Of a DNA stretch of 10,003 bases, positions 1 to 5,565 are shown piece by piece. Below the pieces are notes generated by a model. The model ran no database searches and had not been told where the DNA came from. It saw only the letters and a list, made by a program, of their open reading frames with translations. A program made the translations under genes and the position numbers. The stretch is taken from contig DUHU01000030.1 of NCBI GenBank assembly GCA_013330765.1, positions 623-10,625 of the forward strand. Direction: 5' to 3'. Numbering within the stretch: position 1 is the first letter of the stretch; each line of letters begins with the position of its first letter. This stretch comes from Candidatus Poseidoniaceae archaeon (GTDB lineage: Archaea; Thermoplasmatota; Poseidoniia; Poseidoniales; Poseidoniaceae).

Positions 1-845
1 CCCGCCTCGAACAAGGTGACATCGACCGTCGCTTGCTCCTCATCCGTTGGGTCCAATTGCTTCTCGAGCGACCGGGATTGATTGAACCGCTTGGTCTCAT
101 CGACATCCTCCTCCGCCGGGCGGCCGATCCCGAGGCGGAAGTGGCAACAAACGTCTGCACCTGCCTTGCCCGCCTGGTTGAACGTGACACGGAACGCGGT
201 TTGGAGGTCATTCATCGGCTTCATTCAAGGGATGAACCCCTGGTGCGTCGGGGGCTTGCGGACGTCCTGACCCGGTTGTTCCGTCGTGTGACCACCCATG
301 CGGTGCCTTTGCTTCACGACATGATGAGGGATGACGATGAGAGCGTGCTCGCCGCGGCCAGCGCCACGATGCACGACCTTCGTTTCTTGGATCAAGACCT
401 GTGGATCTCCACCATGATGAACGCCCTCGACCATCCTGTTCCAATCGTACGCCGGAACGTGGTGATCGGTCTCAGAGATTACATCAGCGCGCGACCTGAA
501 GACGAAGTTGGCCTCCTTCCCAAGGCTTGGTCGGACGGGGACGAAGTCGTCCGAACCCGATTGCGCGAACTGTTGTTGAGGATGGACGAGGTCGATCCTG
601 AGCACCTCGCACGGGTCTGGAACCGCGTCAGCGAAGGGCGTGAACTCCTTCTGGGCGCCATCGATGCACGCCGACCTGGACGTGCGGACGCGTGGCGAGC
701 GTGGATGTCGTCTGAGGGTCCGCTTCCTGAAGCGCTGGTGGCGGAACCCGCTCGCCCTGTGGCACCGAGCGGAGAGGCCGCGGACCTGCCCGAACTGGGT
801 GATGCTTTGGACGTCCTCGACGACGATTTGGGCTTCCTCGATTGA
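1..845 (+). CDS. HEAT-repeat protein, 5'-truncated by the window edge
   Basis: The reading frame is open from base 3 with no stop upstream, so the true start lies outside the window. A TTG at 33 is in frame but is not a convincing start. About 280 residues are visible. They form successive amphipathic helix pairs with the HEAT-like pattern of an acidic turn followed by V-R-R or V-A: DPEAEVATNVC, DEPLVRRGLADVL, DDESVLAAASATM, HPVPIVRRNVVIGL and DGDEVVRTRLREL, spaced roughly 37-40 residues apart. The last 60 residues lose the repeat pattern and become Pro/Ala-rich, then strongly acidic (DALDVLDDDLGFLD). HEAT solenoids are protein-binding scaffolds, so a role in a larger complex is plausible, but the partner is unknown. 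No signal peptide or membrane segment is seen. It ends 3 bases before the stop of the convergent membrane-protein gene. Confidence 0.75.
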   Translation, partial: RLEQGDIDRRLLLIRWVQLLLERPGLIEPLGLIDILLRRAADPEAEVATNVCTCLARLVERDTERGLEVIHRLHSRDEPLVRRGLADVLTRLFRRVTTHAVPLLHDMMRDDDESVLAAASATMHDLRFLDQDLWISTMMNALDHPVPIVRRNVVIGLRDYISARPEDEVGLLPKAWSDGDEVVRTRLRELLLRMDEVDPEHLARVWNRVSEGRELLLGAIDARRPGRADAWRAWMSSEGPLPEALVAEPARPVAPSGEAADLPELGDALDVLDDDLGFLD

Positions 846-848
846 GGG

Positions 849-1256
849 TCATTCCTCTTCGCCCAACGGCCCGAGGACCGCTCCAACGTACAATCCGTTG
901 AGCACGGCGAGCAAGCCGATGAGCGACAACACAAGGCCTGCAGGCTCAGGCATCCATGCGTCCACCTCTTCTCGTCCCGCAAGGTAGGACAGCAACAGGA
1001 AGATCGCCCCCGCACCGACCACGCGAGGCCAGGTTGCTGCAGGGTCCTTCCAGAGATCGACCGTTGGGAGCACACCTGAGGTCGAGAAGGTCCTTCGGAA
1101 CCATGCGACGTAGAGGCATCCTATGCCAGAAAGACCGAGGAAGCCGGTGCCCATGGCCCCGTTGCCCCACGGTCCGTCTGGAACGGCATCGAAGAAGGTC
1201 TGGACCACAAGAAGAGCACCGACGATGCCCCAAGCCTCCCAGCGATGCTCGGCCAC
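849..1256 (-). CDS. Four-helix integral membrane protein, unknown function
   Basis: The product is 135 residues when begun at the GTG at 1256. Four hydrophobic stretches fit transmembrane helices at about 8-25, 35-53, 77-93 and 105-129. They are separated by short polar loops, one of them Arg-containing (WFRRTFSTS), and followed by an acidic LGEEE tail. The open frame continues to 1469, but that extension is antisense to the conserved N-terminus of the GalU gene and is rich in His, Arg and Gly, so it is probably not translated. GTG at 1256 is the only reasonable start between that extension and the first helix. The gene diverges from GalU across 51 bases. I recognise no family, and enzymatic residues are not apparent. 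The call as a real gene rests on the hydrophobic pattern and on filling the space exactly. Confidence 0.6.
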   Translation of the reverse strand: MAEHRWEAWGIVGALLVVQTFFDAVPDGPWGNGAMGTGFLGLSGIGCLYVAWFRRTFSTSGVLPTVDLWKDPAATWPRVVGAGAIFLLLSYLAGREEVDAWMPEPAGLVLSLIGLLAVLNGLYVGAVLGPLGEEE

Positions 1257-1276
1257 GTCCCGTGTTTTGGCCGATG

Positions 1277-1284
1277 CTTGAAAG
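1277..1284. promoter_or_regulatory. Possible shared TATA-like element of a divergent promoter
   Basis: CTTGAAAG on the + strand ends 23 bases before the GalU ATG at 1308. Read on the - strand it is CTTTCAAG, ending 20 bases before the GTG at 1256. The position suits a TATA-type box for leaderless transcripts, and the + reading resembles the GTTCAAGA-like element before other genes in this window. The match is weaker than the others, and the - strand spacing is off by 2-3 bases. Confidence 0.35.
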
Positions 1285-1307
1285 GCTGTCCGGCCGTATC
1301 GCCCTCC

Positions 1308-2168
1308 ATGCCTCCAGTCGAGGACGCGCTCATCGTCGCGGGCGGACTTGGCACGCGCATGTTTCCCGCCAGTGCGATGTTGCCCAAAGAAGCGCTCCCC
1401 TTGGTGGACGTCCCCTTGATGACGCACCTGATGCAGGAGGCCGTGCATGCGGGAGTCAAGCGCATCCACATCATCGCTCGCCCCGGCAAAGACCTCAGCG
1501 CGTGGGTGTCAGGCCGAGCCGAGATGGCGACCTTGCGGCCTGACGTGCATGCCCATCACCTCGATCCTGGAAAAGACGTGGAGGTGTTTGTGCATGAGCA
1601 AGTCGAACAACTGGGGACTGGAGATGCCATCGCATGTGCCCTGCATGCCGTTCAGGGTCCCTTTCTGGTGCTGCTGGGCGACAACTTGCTGATGACCGCA
1701 CATCACGGTACAGACGTGCTTGCACCGTCCACCGCTTCGCGTGACCTGGTCGAGGTCTTCGAGCAAACGGGCCGGCCTGTGGCAGGCCTCATGCGCGTCA
1801 GCCCCGAAGAGGCTCCTTCCTTCGGCATGGTTCGCATGCAGGAGGGCCTCATCGTCGAGGTGGTGGAAAAGCCTCCTTTGGGAACGGCCCCCTCAGACCT
1901 CGCGTTGTGCGGCCGCTACCTCTGGACGGAAGATGCCCCACGCCTGCTTGAAGCGTACGACGTCGAAACGCACGGCGAACTGCAAAGCATCCGCGTGCAG
2001 GAGCACTGGATGGAACACGGCGGAATGCGAGGGGTGGTGCACGAAGGCGCCGTATGGTACGACGCCGGCCGACCTCTGCCTTGGTTGAAAGCCCAAATCG
2101 ACCATGCCTTGCGGCGAGAAGACATCGGGGACGAGCTTCGAACGTGGTTGTCCAACCGAATCGAATGA
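1308..2168 (+). CDS. galU: UTP--glucose-1-phosphate uridylyltransferase (GalU type)
   Basis: This enzyme joins UTP and glucose-1-phosphate to give UDP-glucose and pyrophosphate in the cytoplasm, supplying glycan and uronate synthesis. The 286-residue product has the nucleotidyltransferase signature AGGLGTRMFPAS (11-22) with PKE at 26-28. It also has the GalU-specific block EQLGTGDAIACA (100-111), LLGDN (122-126), SFGMV (171-175), VVEKPP (185-190) then APSDLALCGRYL (194-205), GELQ (223-226) and WYDAGRPLPWLKA (250-262). The order and spacing fit GalU (usually 280-300 residues) better than RmlA. The usual LLGDD is LLGDN here, and the segment after GELQ departs from the common LTDAI, so it is a divergent member. 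ATG at 1308 directly precedes the conserved domain, and upstream codons from 1245 add unrelated sequence. It ends 7 bases from the convergent RNase H gene. Confidence 0.82.
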   Translation: MPPVEDALIVAGGLGTRMFPASAMLPKEALPLVDVPLMTHLMQEAVHAGVKRIHIIARPGKDLSAWVSGRAEMATLRPDVHAHHLDPGKDVEVFVHEQVEQLGTGDAIACALHAVQGPFLVLLGDNLLMTAHHGTDVLAPSTASRDLVEVFEQTGRPVAGLMRVSPEEAPSFGMVRMQEGLIVEVVEKPPLGTAPSDLALCGRYLWTEDAPRLLEAYDVETHGELQSIRVQEHWMEHGGMRGVVHEGAVWYDAGRPLPWLKAQIDHALRREDIGDELRTWLSNRIE

Positions 2169-2175
2169 AGCCCAT

Positions 2176-2715
2176 TCAGCGGCGGCCCGGGCGCCAGAAT
2201 GACATCGGATCGGGGGCTTCGCCGAGGGCATGACGACCGGCGAGGTGGTCGGCTCGCTCGTTCCACCGATGCCCACGGTGCGCACGCACGTGGTCCCATT
2301 CGACCGTATGCTGCTCCTGAACCTCCCGCCAGAGATCTTGCACTCGCTGAACCAAAGCCCGGTTGGCTTTGGCCTTCCACGAGCCATCGGCAAGATTCCC
2401 CGCATAGATGGAATCGGCCCGAACCAAGCCAATCCCTGTGCAATCCTGCATCAAAAGCCACCGAAGAGCATGCGCGAAAGCAGACAATTCAGCAGTGTTG
2501 TTTGAACCGACTTCTGCACCGAGGTATCCGGGTGATTCGGCGTCGGTGATCACCGGTCCGGCTTCCTCGTGGACCACTTCACCCGTGCCGCGGCCGTGTG
2601 GAAGGTCGCCCGTCACGACCACAAAGGCCCATGACGCGGGTGTTGAAGCGTCGACGTCGCGGTTGCCTGGGCAGGAGCCGTCGACGTAAATCGTCCAATC
2701 CGGTGTGGCGTCCAT
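2176..2715 (-). CDS. rnhA: Ribonuclease HI
   Basis: It hydrolyses the RNA strand of RNA-DNA hybrids, acting on R-loops and replication primers. The 179-residue product is a single RNase H fold with a complete catalytic set: D12 in YVDGSCPGN, E76 in SNNTAEL, D101 in RADSIY, H146 in AHRGHRWNERAD, and D156 at the end of that motif. These match E. coli D10, E48, D70, H124 and D134. The H-to-D spacing of 10 is also the same. The longer gap between the first Asp and the Glu comes from an insertion at about 35-70, which makes the protein larger than the 155-residue E. coli enzyme. No N-terminal hybrid-binding domain is present. It starts 13 bases after the gcvH stop and is probably cotranscribed with it. 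Confidence 0.92.
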   Translation of the reverse strand: MDATPDWTIYVDGSCPGNRDVDASTPASWAFVVVTGDLPHGRGTGEVVHEEAGPVITDAESPGYLGAEVGSNNTAELSAFAHALRWLLMQDCTGIGLVRADSIYAGNLADGSWKAKANRALVQRVQDLWREVQEQHTVEWDHVRAHRGHRWNERADHLAGRHALGEAPDPMSFWRPGRR

Positions 2716-2720
2716 GGACG

Positions 2721-2726
2721 CCCCTC
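2721..2726 (-). promoter_or_regulatory. Possible ribosome binding site for rnhA
   Basis: GAGGGG on the - strand lies 5 bases before the rnhA ATG, in the 13-base gap after gcvH. No TATA-like element occurs at the usual distance, so translation from the gcvH transcript using this site fits better than a separate promoter. Confidence 0.35.
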
Positions 2727-2728
2727 AC

Positions 2729-3112
2729 TCACTCACCGATCATGGCTGCATAGGCTGCAGCGTCCATCAGACCGTCCATTGCAGACATGTCGTTGAGGCG
2801 CATGCGGACGATCCAACCGTCGCCGTAGGGATCGCTGTTCATCAGTTCCGGCTGGTCTTCAAGCGCGTCGTTGACAGCCACGATTTCCCCCGCGAGCGGC
2901 GCGAAGATCGGGGACGCCGACTTGACCGACTCCACGACGGCGAATTCGCCCATGTCGTCCATGGTGTCACCCTCGGAAGGGAGTTCGATGTAGACGATGT
3001 CGGTCAAGGCGTCTTGGGCGTGGTCGGTGATGCCAATGGCGACGAGGTCACCTTCGACACGCAACCATTCGTGTTCTGGCGTGTAGCGTAGGCCTTCTGG
3101 AATCTCGCTCAT
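2729..3112 (-). CDS. gcvH: Glycine cleavage system H protein
   Basis: This is the lipoyl-carrying shuttle of the glycine cleavage system, which moves the aminomethyl group between the P, T and L proteins. The 127-residue product has the family length and order: the N-terminal YTPEHEW (10-16), IGITDHAQDALTDIVYIELP (26-45), the lipoylation hairpin ESVKSAS with the target lysine at K64, PLAGEIVAVN (72-81), PELMNSDPYGDGW (88-100) and a helical C-terminus ending AAMIGE. The frame runs further upstream to 3232, but that part is antisense to the neighbouring membrane-protein gene. The ATG at 3112 gives the standard MSEIPEGLRYTPEHEW start. No gcvT, gcvP, lipoate ligase or lipoyl synthase is in the window, so its partners must be elsewhere. 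A TATA-like GTTCTTGA ends 23 bases before the ATG. Confidence 0.97.
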   Translation of the reverse strand: MSEIPEGLRYTPEHEWLRVEGDLVAIGITDHAQDALTDIVYIELPSEGDTMDDMGEFAVVESVKSASPIFAPLAGEIVAVNDALEDQPELMNSDPYGDGWIVRMRLNDMSAMDGLMDAAAYAAMIGE

Positions 3113-3135
3113 GGCCTTGTCTAAGGCTCCGTGGT

Positions 3136-3143
3136 TCAAGAAC
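3136..3143 (-). promoter_or_regulatory. TATA-like element of gcvH
   Basis: GTTCTTGA on the - strand is followed by 23 bases and then the gcvH ATG. It lies in the 43-base gap after the membrane-protein gene at 3156. Read one base on (TTCTTGAA), the spacer is 22. The same GTTCTTGA octamer occurs 22 bases before the gene starting at 5062. Confidence 0.5.
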
Positions 3144-3155
3144 GCACCGTTGAAT

Positions 3156-3497
3156 TCAGGCTTCTTCATCGAGCGCATCCCGAAGGGCATCGGCCTCCAA
3201 GCGTGCCCATGCACGGTTGCTGCGTTCTTCACGGTCGAGGTCCGACAACTCTTGTTTCAACCGACCGGCCATCGCTTCTTCCCCTTCCTTCGGGAACAAG
3301 TTGAGGAGATGTGGCGACCCTCGCCTGAGGGCCACTCCCGCGGCGATCATCACGGCCCCAAGCAGGAACACCAAGGTCCCAGAAGCGGAGACGTCAAGCG
3401 TCGTGCGGCCCGATTGCAGTCCAAAGGACCAAGCCAAGAGGACGGTGAGACCTCCCCCGACGAGGAGGCGTTGAGCCATCAACGCCGGGGGCAACAT
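3156..3497 (-). CDS. Small two-helix membrane protein with charged helical tail
   Basis: The product is 113 residues. Hydrophobic segments at about 9-27 and 38-57 look like two transmembrane helices joined by a short polar loop (LQSGRTTLDVSAS). A basic ALRRG stop-transfer end follows. The remainder, about 70-112, is a highly charged helix (KEGEEAMAGRLKQELSDLDR and on) with coiled-coil character. By the positive-inside rule both termini would be cytoplasmic. The ATG at 3497 was chosen because a GTTCAAGA element ends exactly 22 bases before it; ATG at 3479 is the alternative. The gene sits between THEP1 and gcvH with its own apparent promoter. The family is not recognised. Similar two-helix plus charged-tail architecture occurs in the genes at 7180 and 7742. 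Confidence 0.65.
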   Translation of the reverse strand: MLPPALMAQRLLVGGGLTVLLAWSFGLQSGRTTLDVSASGTLVFLLGAVMIAAGVALRRGSPHLLNLFPKEGEEAMAGRLKQELSDLDREERSNRAWARLEADALRDALDEEA

Positions 3498-3519
3498 GAT
3501 GCGGAGAAAGGCCCCACCG

Positions 3520-3527
3520 TCTTGAAC
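3520..3527 (-). promoter_or_regulatory. TATA-like element of the 3156-3497 gene
   Basis: GTTCAAGA on the - strand, followed by 22 bases and the ATG at 3497. It is identical in sequence and spacing to the element before the dehydrogenase gene at 8818. It lies in the 39-base gap after the THEP1 stop codon. Confidence 0.5.
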
Positions 3528-3536
3528 GTGGTGCGC

Positions 3537-4118
3537 TCAGTAGGTTTCACGCATCAGCTTGTGAATCTTGTAGGGCAAAAGCGCCCGATTGACCGGAGTG
3601 ACCTCGAGGATGCGCCCGTCGTCACGACGGCGGATGTCCTGCAACAGAGGATGTCGGCTCTTTTTGTGGAGGGTCAGCAGGGTGGGTTTGTCCACCTTGA
3701 GCACCTCACGGACGGCCTCGACGTAGGCCTCAGACTCGACGGTGAACTTGCCGATTTCATCGATCACGATGACTTCGGAATCTTCCCTTGCTCGGCGGAG
3801 TGCAGGAATGGCCACACGTTCCAGTTCTGCGAGGTCCAGGCCCAGTCCAAGAACGCGGAGGCGGTCGTCGTTGTTGCGGTGGGCGATGATGCCTTCATCG
3901 CCGGTCACGATATCGATGATTTTGTAGCCTTGGCGTTCGCTTCCTTCCAAGAGCGGTTCCATGCGCAAACCGGCGAGGATCAGTGTGTCTGGGTCTCCTC
4001 CTCGCATGCGGAGTTCCCGAACCCGTTCGTCCGCAATCATGTCGAGGACTTTGCTCATCACGGCGGATTTGCCTGAACGAGGCAAGCCAGTGATACCGAT
4101 TTTCGGGTGAAGTCCCAT
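3537..4118 (-). CDS. THEP1-family nucleoside triphosphatase
   Basis: THEP1 proteins are P-loop NTPases of archaea, bacteria and eukaryotes that hydrolyse NTPs in vitro; their cellular substrate is uncertain. The 193-residue product begins MGLHPKIGITGLPRSGKS, with Walker A at 11-18 (GLPRSGKS). It continues with the family block LAGLRMEPLLEGSERQGYKI at about 48-67, IVTGDEGIIAHR (70-81), Walker B EVIVIDEIGK with D120 and E121, and a C-terminal TLLTLHKKSRHPLLQDI strand-helix. Length and order match the family. The frame is open to 4220, where it would overlap the stop of the upstream TerB-like gene. The ATG at 4118 is preferred because it is 3 residues short of the first strand, has a GGGGGA site 7 bases upstream, and follows two candidate TATA boxes. 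ATG at 4151 is possible but would place 11 extra residues before the P-loop strand. Confidence 0.88.
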   Translation of the reverse strand: MGLHPKIGITGLPRSGKSAVMSKVLDMIADERVRELRMRGGDPDTLILAGLRMEPLLEGSERQGYKIIDIVTGDEGIIAHRNNDDRLRVLGLGLDLAELERVAIPALRRAREDSEVIVIDEIGKFTVESEAYVEAVREVLKVDKPTLLTLHKKSRHPLLQDIRRRDDGRILEVTPVNRALLPYKIHKLMRETY

Positions 4119-4125
4119 GATGACG

Positions 4126-4131
4126 TCCCCC
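4126..4131 (-). promoter_or_regulatory. Possible Shine-Dalgarno site of the THEP1 gene
   Basis: GGGGGA on the - strand lies 7 bases before the ATG at 4118. It is one of very few such sites in the window and supports that start over the upstream ATGs at 4151 and 4220. Confidence 0.4.
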
Positions 4132-4141
4132 AAATCGAGCG

Positions 4142-4149
4142 TTCTGAAC
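4142..4149 (-). promoter_or_regulatory. Second TATA-like element of the THEP1 gene
   Basis: GTTCAGAA on the - strand, followed by 23 bases and the ATG at 4118. It fits the recurrent element seen before other genes here and would give a leaderless message. It competes with the canonical TATA box 12 bases further upstream. Confidence 0.35.
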
Positions 4150-4161
4150 ATCGAGGCTGTC

Positions 4162-4169
4162 GATATAAA
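4162..4169 (-). promoter_or_regulatory. Canonical archaeal-type TATA box of the THEP1 gene
   Basis: TTTATATC on the - strand is strikingly A/T-rich in a G/C-rich setting. Transcription would begin about 25 bases downstream, near 4140, giving a leader of about 20 bases that contains the GGGGGA site before the ATG at 4118. It overlies the ORF extension, in the 94-base gap between the TerB-like gene and THEP1. Confidence 0.5.
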
Positions 4170-4212
4170 CCCTGTTGCGAACGATGTCGAAATGTCCGGA
4201 ATCCGGTATTCC

Positions 4213-4629
4213 TCAGGCATTCTCGTGCAGCGACGCCATCCAGTTCAACCCGGATTCGACCCAAGTGAAGGCATCTTCAAGGAGGGATGGGTCGGCTTCC
4301 AAGGCTTCTCGCATCTGGGCGAGCAATCGGACCTCGGCTTTGTCGTAGGCGCCGTCCACGGCCGCCACGTAGGCGGCAAGAAAGAGGACGGTTTTGGCGT
4401 GTTTCGGATCGATTTCTGCCAGCGAAGCGGACCACAGCGGTGGATCCGTGAGTTGATTCCGAAGACTGGTCCGAGCTTCGGGGTGCAGCATCACCGCACC
4501 CATGATCGACTCCACACAAGCCGCTTCTTCCGCGACGATGGCCCCGTCTGCAGCAGCCACCGCGACCAAGACTTCCAACAACGCATGCCGTTGTTCAACG
4601 GGAAGGTCGAGGGCCGTCCCTAGCAGCAC
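4213..4629 (-). CDS. TerB-like helical protein, copy A
   Basis: This 138-residue all-helical, acidic protein has the twofold TerB/DUF533-type pattern of a hydrophobic helix running into D-G followed by an acidic helix: VAVAAADGAIVAEEAACVES (22-41) and AYVAAVDGAYDKAEVRLLAQ (86-105). TerB-like domains are small helical bundles linked to metal binding or membrane-stress complexes in some bacteria, but most are uncharacterised, and tellurite resistance should not be inferred. The start is a GTG at 4629, 4 bases after the stop of copy B, so the two genes are almost certainly one transcript. Its sequence aligns end to end with copy B, including LP..R near the start, P..R.S.R..L..PP in the middle, and a W.E.G..WM C-terminal helix. 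Confidence 0.75.
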   Translation of the reverse strand: MLLGTALDLPVEQRHALLEVLVAVAAADGAIVAEEAACVESIMGAVMLHPEARTSLRNQLTDPPLWSASLAEIDPKHAKTVLFLAAYVAAVDGAYDKAEVRLLAQMREALEADPSLLEDAFTWVESGLNWMASLHENA

Positions 4630-4633
4630 AGAA

Positions 4634-5062
4634 TCACGCCAGGTCGTTGAGCAGGGCGTAGCCCTCGTTCATCCAAGCGTAACCTTCCTCAGTCCACTTG
4701 AGCAGGCGGTCAACGGAATCCTTTGCAAGGCCCAGATGTGTAGCGATGTCCTTCAGAGCCTCAAGCTCGTCTTCATCGACGTTTCCGTCCGCCGCTGCCA
4801 TGAGGACAGAATCGCGAAGTGCAAGACGGCCTGCCTCCGGTCCGAGGCCCTGCATGCACTCTTCCAGAGGCGGGGGGACCTTCAACGCGGTTCGGATGGA
4901 TTTACGCTGATTGGGCGACAGCAGGGCCGTCCCCAGCCTTTGTTCAAACATGGCCATTTCGTCAATGGTCAGTTCGTCGTCAACGCGGGTCATGAACGCC
5001 AACACCTTGGCGTAGGCAAACCGTTCCTCTTGGGGAAGCTTGTGCAAAGTGTCAGGGAGCAT
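4634..5062 (-). CDS. TerB-like helical protein, copy B
   Basis: This 142-residue helical protein is a tandem paralogue of the next gene. The two repeat cores are AFMTRVDDELTIDEMAMFEQ (22-41) and VLMAAADGNVDEDELEAL (about 86-103). In the first repeat the D-G of copy A is D-D. A conserved C-terminal helix reads LLKWTEEGYAWMNEGYALL. There is no signal peptide or membrane segment. The ATG at 5062 is preferred over an in-frame start at 5107, because the upstream 15 residues are unlike copy A and a GTTCTTGA element ends 22 bases before 5062. The gene leads a two-gene unit with copy A and diverges from the DUF2237 gene across 140 bases that carry a 13-bp inverted repeat. Function is unknown; the TerB assignment rests on pattern and pairing, not on a database hit. 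Confidence 0.75.
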   Translation of the reverse strand: MLPDTLHKLPQEERFAYAKVLAFMTRVDDELTIDEMAMFEQRLGTALLSPNQRKSIRTALKVPPPLEECMQGLGPEAGRLALRDSVLMAAADGNVDEDELEALKDIATHLGLAKDSVDRLLKWTEEGYAWMNEGYALLNDLA

Positions 5063-5084
5063 GGGGTGGAGGCTGCAACGCCCC

Positions 5085-5092
5085 TCAAGAAC
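5085..5092 (-). promoter_or_regulatory. TATA-like element of the TerB-like gene pair
   Basis: GTTCTTGA on the - strand, followed by 22 bases and the ATG at 5062. The left arm of the 13-bp inverted repeat abuts it on the upstream side, where the BRE that binds transcription factor B would lie. Confidence 0.5.
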
Positions 5093-5151
5093 CCAACGGC
5101 GAAGCAACCCCCATCTGAGCGAACCCGGCGGGTCCTGAGCTTCGCCGTTGG
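5093..5151. repeat. Perfect 13-bp inverted repeat, possible operator
   Basis: CCAACGGCGAAGC at 5093-5105 and its exact reverse complement GCTTCGCCGTTGG at 5139-5151 are separated by 33 bases. The spacer itself holds a small interrupted palindrome, ACCCG-G-CGGGT at 5123-5133. The whole lies in the 140-base gap between two divergent genes. One arm touches the TATA-like element of the TerB-like unit, and the other arm is 21 bases upstream of the element before DUF2237. A regulator bound there could control one or both genes. A role as structured RNA is less likely, since it lies upstream of both expected transcription starts. Confidence 0.5.
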
Positions 5152-5172
5152 AGGTTAGGGTTCAGCACGAGA

Positions 5173-5180
5173 CTCCAAGA
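5173..5180 (+). promoter_or_regulatory. TATA-like element of the DUF2237 gene
   Basis: CTCCAAGA on the + strand is followed by exactly 22 bases and the ATG at 5203. It matches GTTCAAGA at 6 of 8 positions with the same spacing, and supports 5203 as the start. Confidence 0.42.
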
Positions 5181-5202
5181 GGGGGCCGATGCCTCAGAGG
5201 CC

Positions 5203-5565
5203 ATGGACACCTCCCTCAACGTGCATGGCCAAACCCTGGAACCATGCTCTGTGGACCCTTTGACCGGGTGGTACCGCGACGGCTGTTGCAACACCGATGA
5301 GCACGACCGTGGATTGCACACGGTGTGTTGCATCGTCAACGAAGCCTTCCTGAATTTCGCAAAGGAGGCGGGCAATGACCTGATGACTCCGGCTCCACAA
5401 TTCAATTTCCCTGGCCTGAAACCCGGAAACCAATGGTGCGTGTGCGCCGCCACGTGGCGGGCCGCCGCCGAAGCGGGAGCGGCATGCCCGGTGGACCTCG
5501 AGGCCACCCATCGAAAGACGCTCGACGTCGTGCCGTTGGAGTTGCTCGAACTGCACGCCGTGTGA
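5203..5565 (+). CDS. DUF2237 family protein
   Basis: The 120-residue product matches the whole DUF2237 family pattern as I know it: G-x-x-L-x-P-C-S-x-D-P-L-T-G-W-Y-R-D-G-C-C-N-T (9-31), then LHTVC (38-42), FLNFAKEAGNDLMTP (49-63), FPGLKPGNQWCVCAATW (69-85), and the ending LEATHRKTL..VPLELLELHAV. Full length agrees with the family (about 110-125). Conserved cysteines at 15, 28, 29, 42, 79 and 81, with Asp and His residues, suggest a metal site or disulphides, but the biochemical function is unknown. There is no signal peptide or membrane segment, so it is presumably cytoplasmic. Known members are mostly bacterial and fungal, so an archaeal copy may have been acquired by transfer; its base composition looks like its neighbours. 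Its stop codon abuts the stop of the convergent dehydrogenase gene with no spacer. Confidence 0.88.
   Translation: MDTSLNVHGQTLEPCSVDPLTGWYRDGCCNTDEHDRGLHTVCCIVNEAFLNFAKEAGNDLMTPAPQFNFPGLKPGNQWCVCAATWRAAAEAGAACPVDLEATHRKTLDVVPLELLELHAV

Noticed and set aside
1257..1469. N-terminal extension of the four-helix membrane protein to 1469
   Set aside because: It would be antisense to the GalU signature region, its residues show no structure, and the GTG at 1256 directly precedes the first membrane helix.
956..1543. 195-codon + strand open frame rich in Arg and Pro
   Set aside because: The composition is that of a shadow frame; it overlaps GalU on the same strand and the membrane protein on the other.
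3111..4076. Long + strand open frame (321 codons) antisense to THEP1 and the small membrane protein
   Set aside because: The - strand carries Walker A, Walker B and gcvH/membrane features with family-typical spacing. The + frame has no recognisable motif and is explained by codon bias of the opposite strand in high-G+C DNA.
4119..4220. THEP1 extension to an ATG at 4220 that overlaps the upstream stop
   Set aside because: The overlap looks like coupling, but the 34 extra residues precede the first P-loop strand, and a TATA box plus a Shine-Dalgarno-like site lie inside them.
4213..5062. Tellurite resistance function for the TerB-like pair
   Set aside because: Only the fold pattern is visible; no TerC, TerD or TerZ gene is present, and most TerB-like proteins have no link to tellurite.
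4502..5158. 218-codon + strand open frame opposite the TerB-like pair
   Set aside because: It is antisense to two genes that align with one another over their full length, and it has no motif or promoter element at its start.
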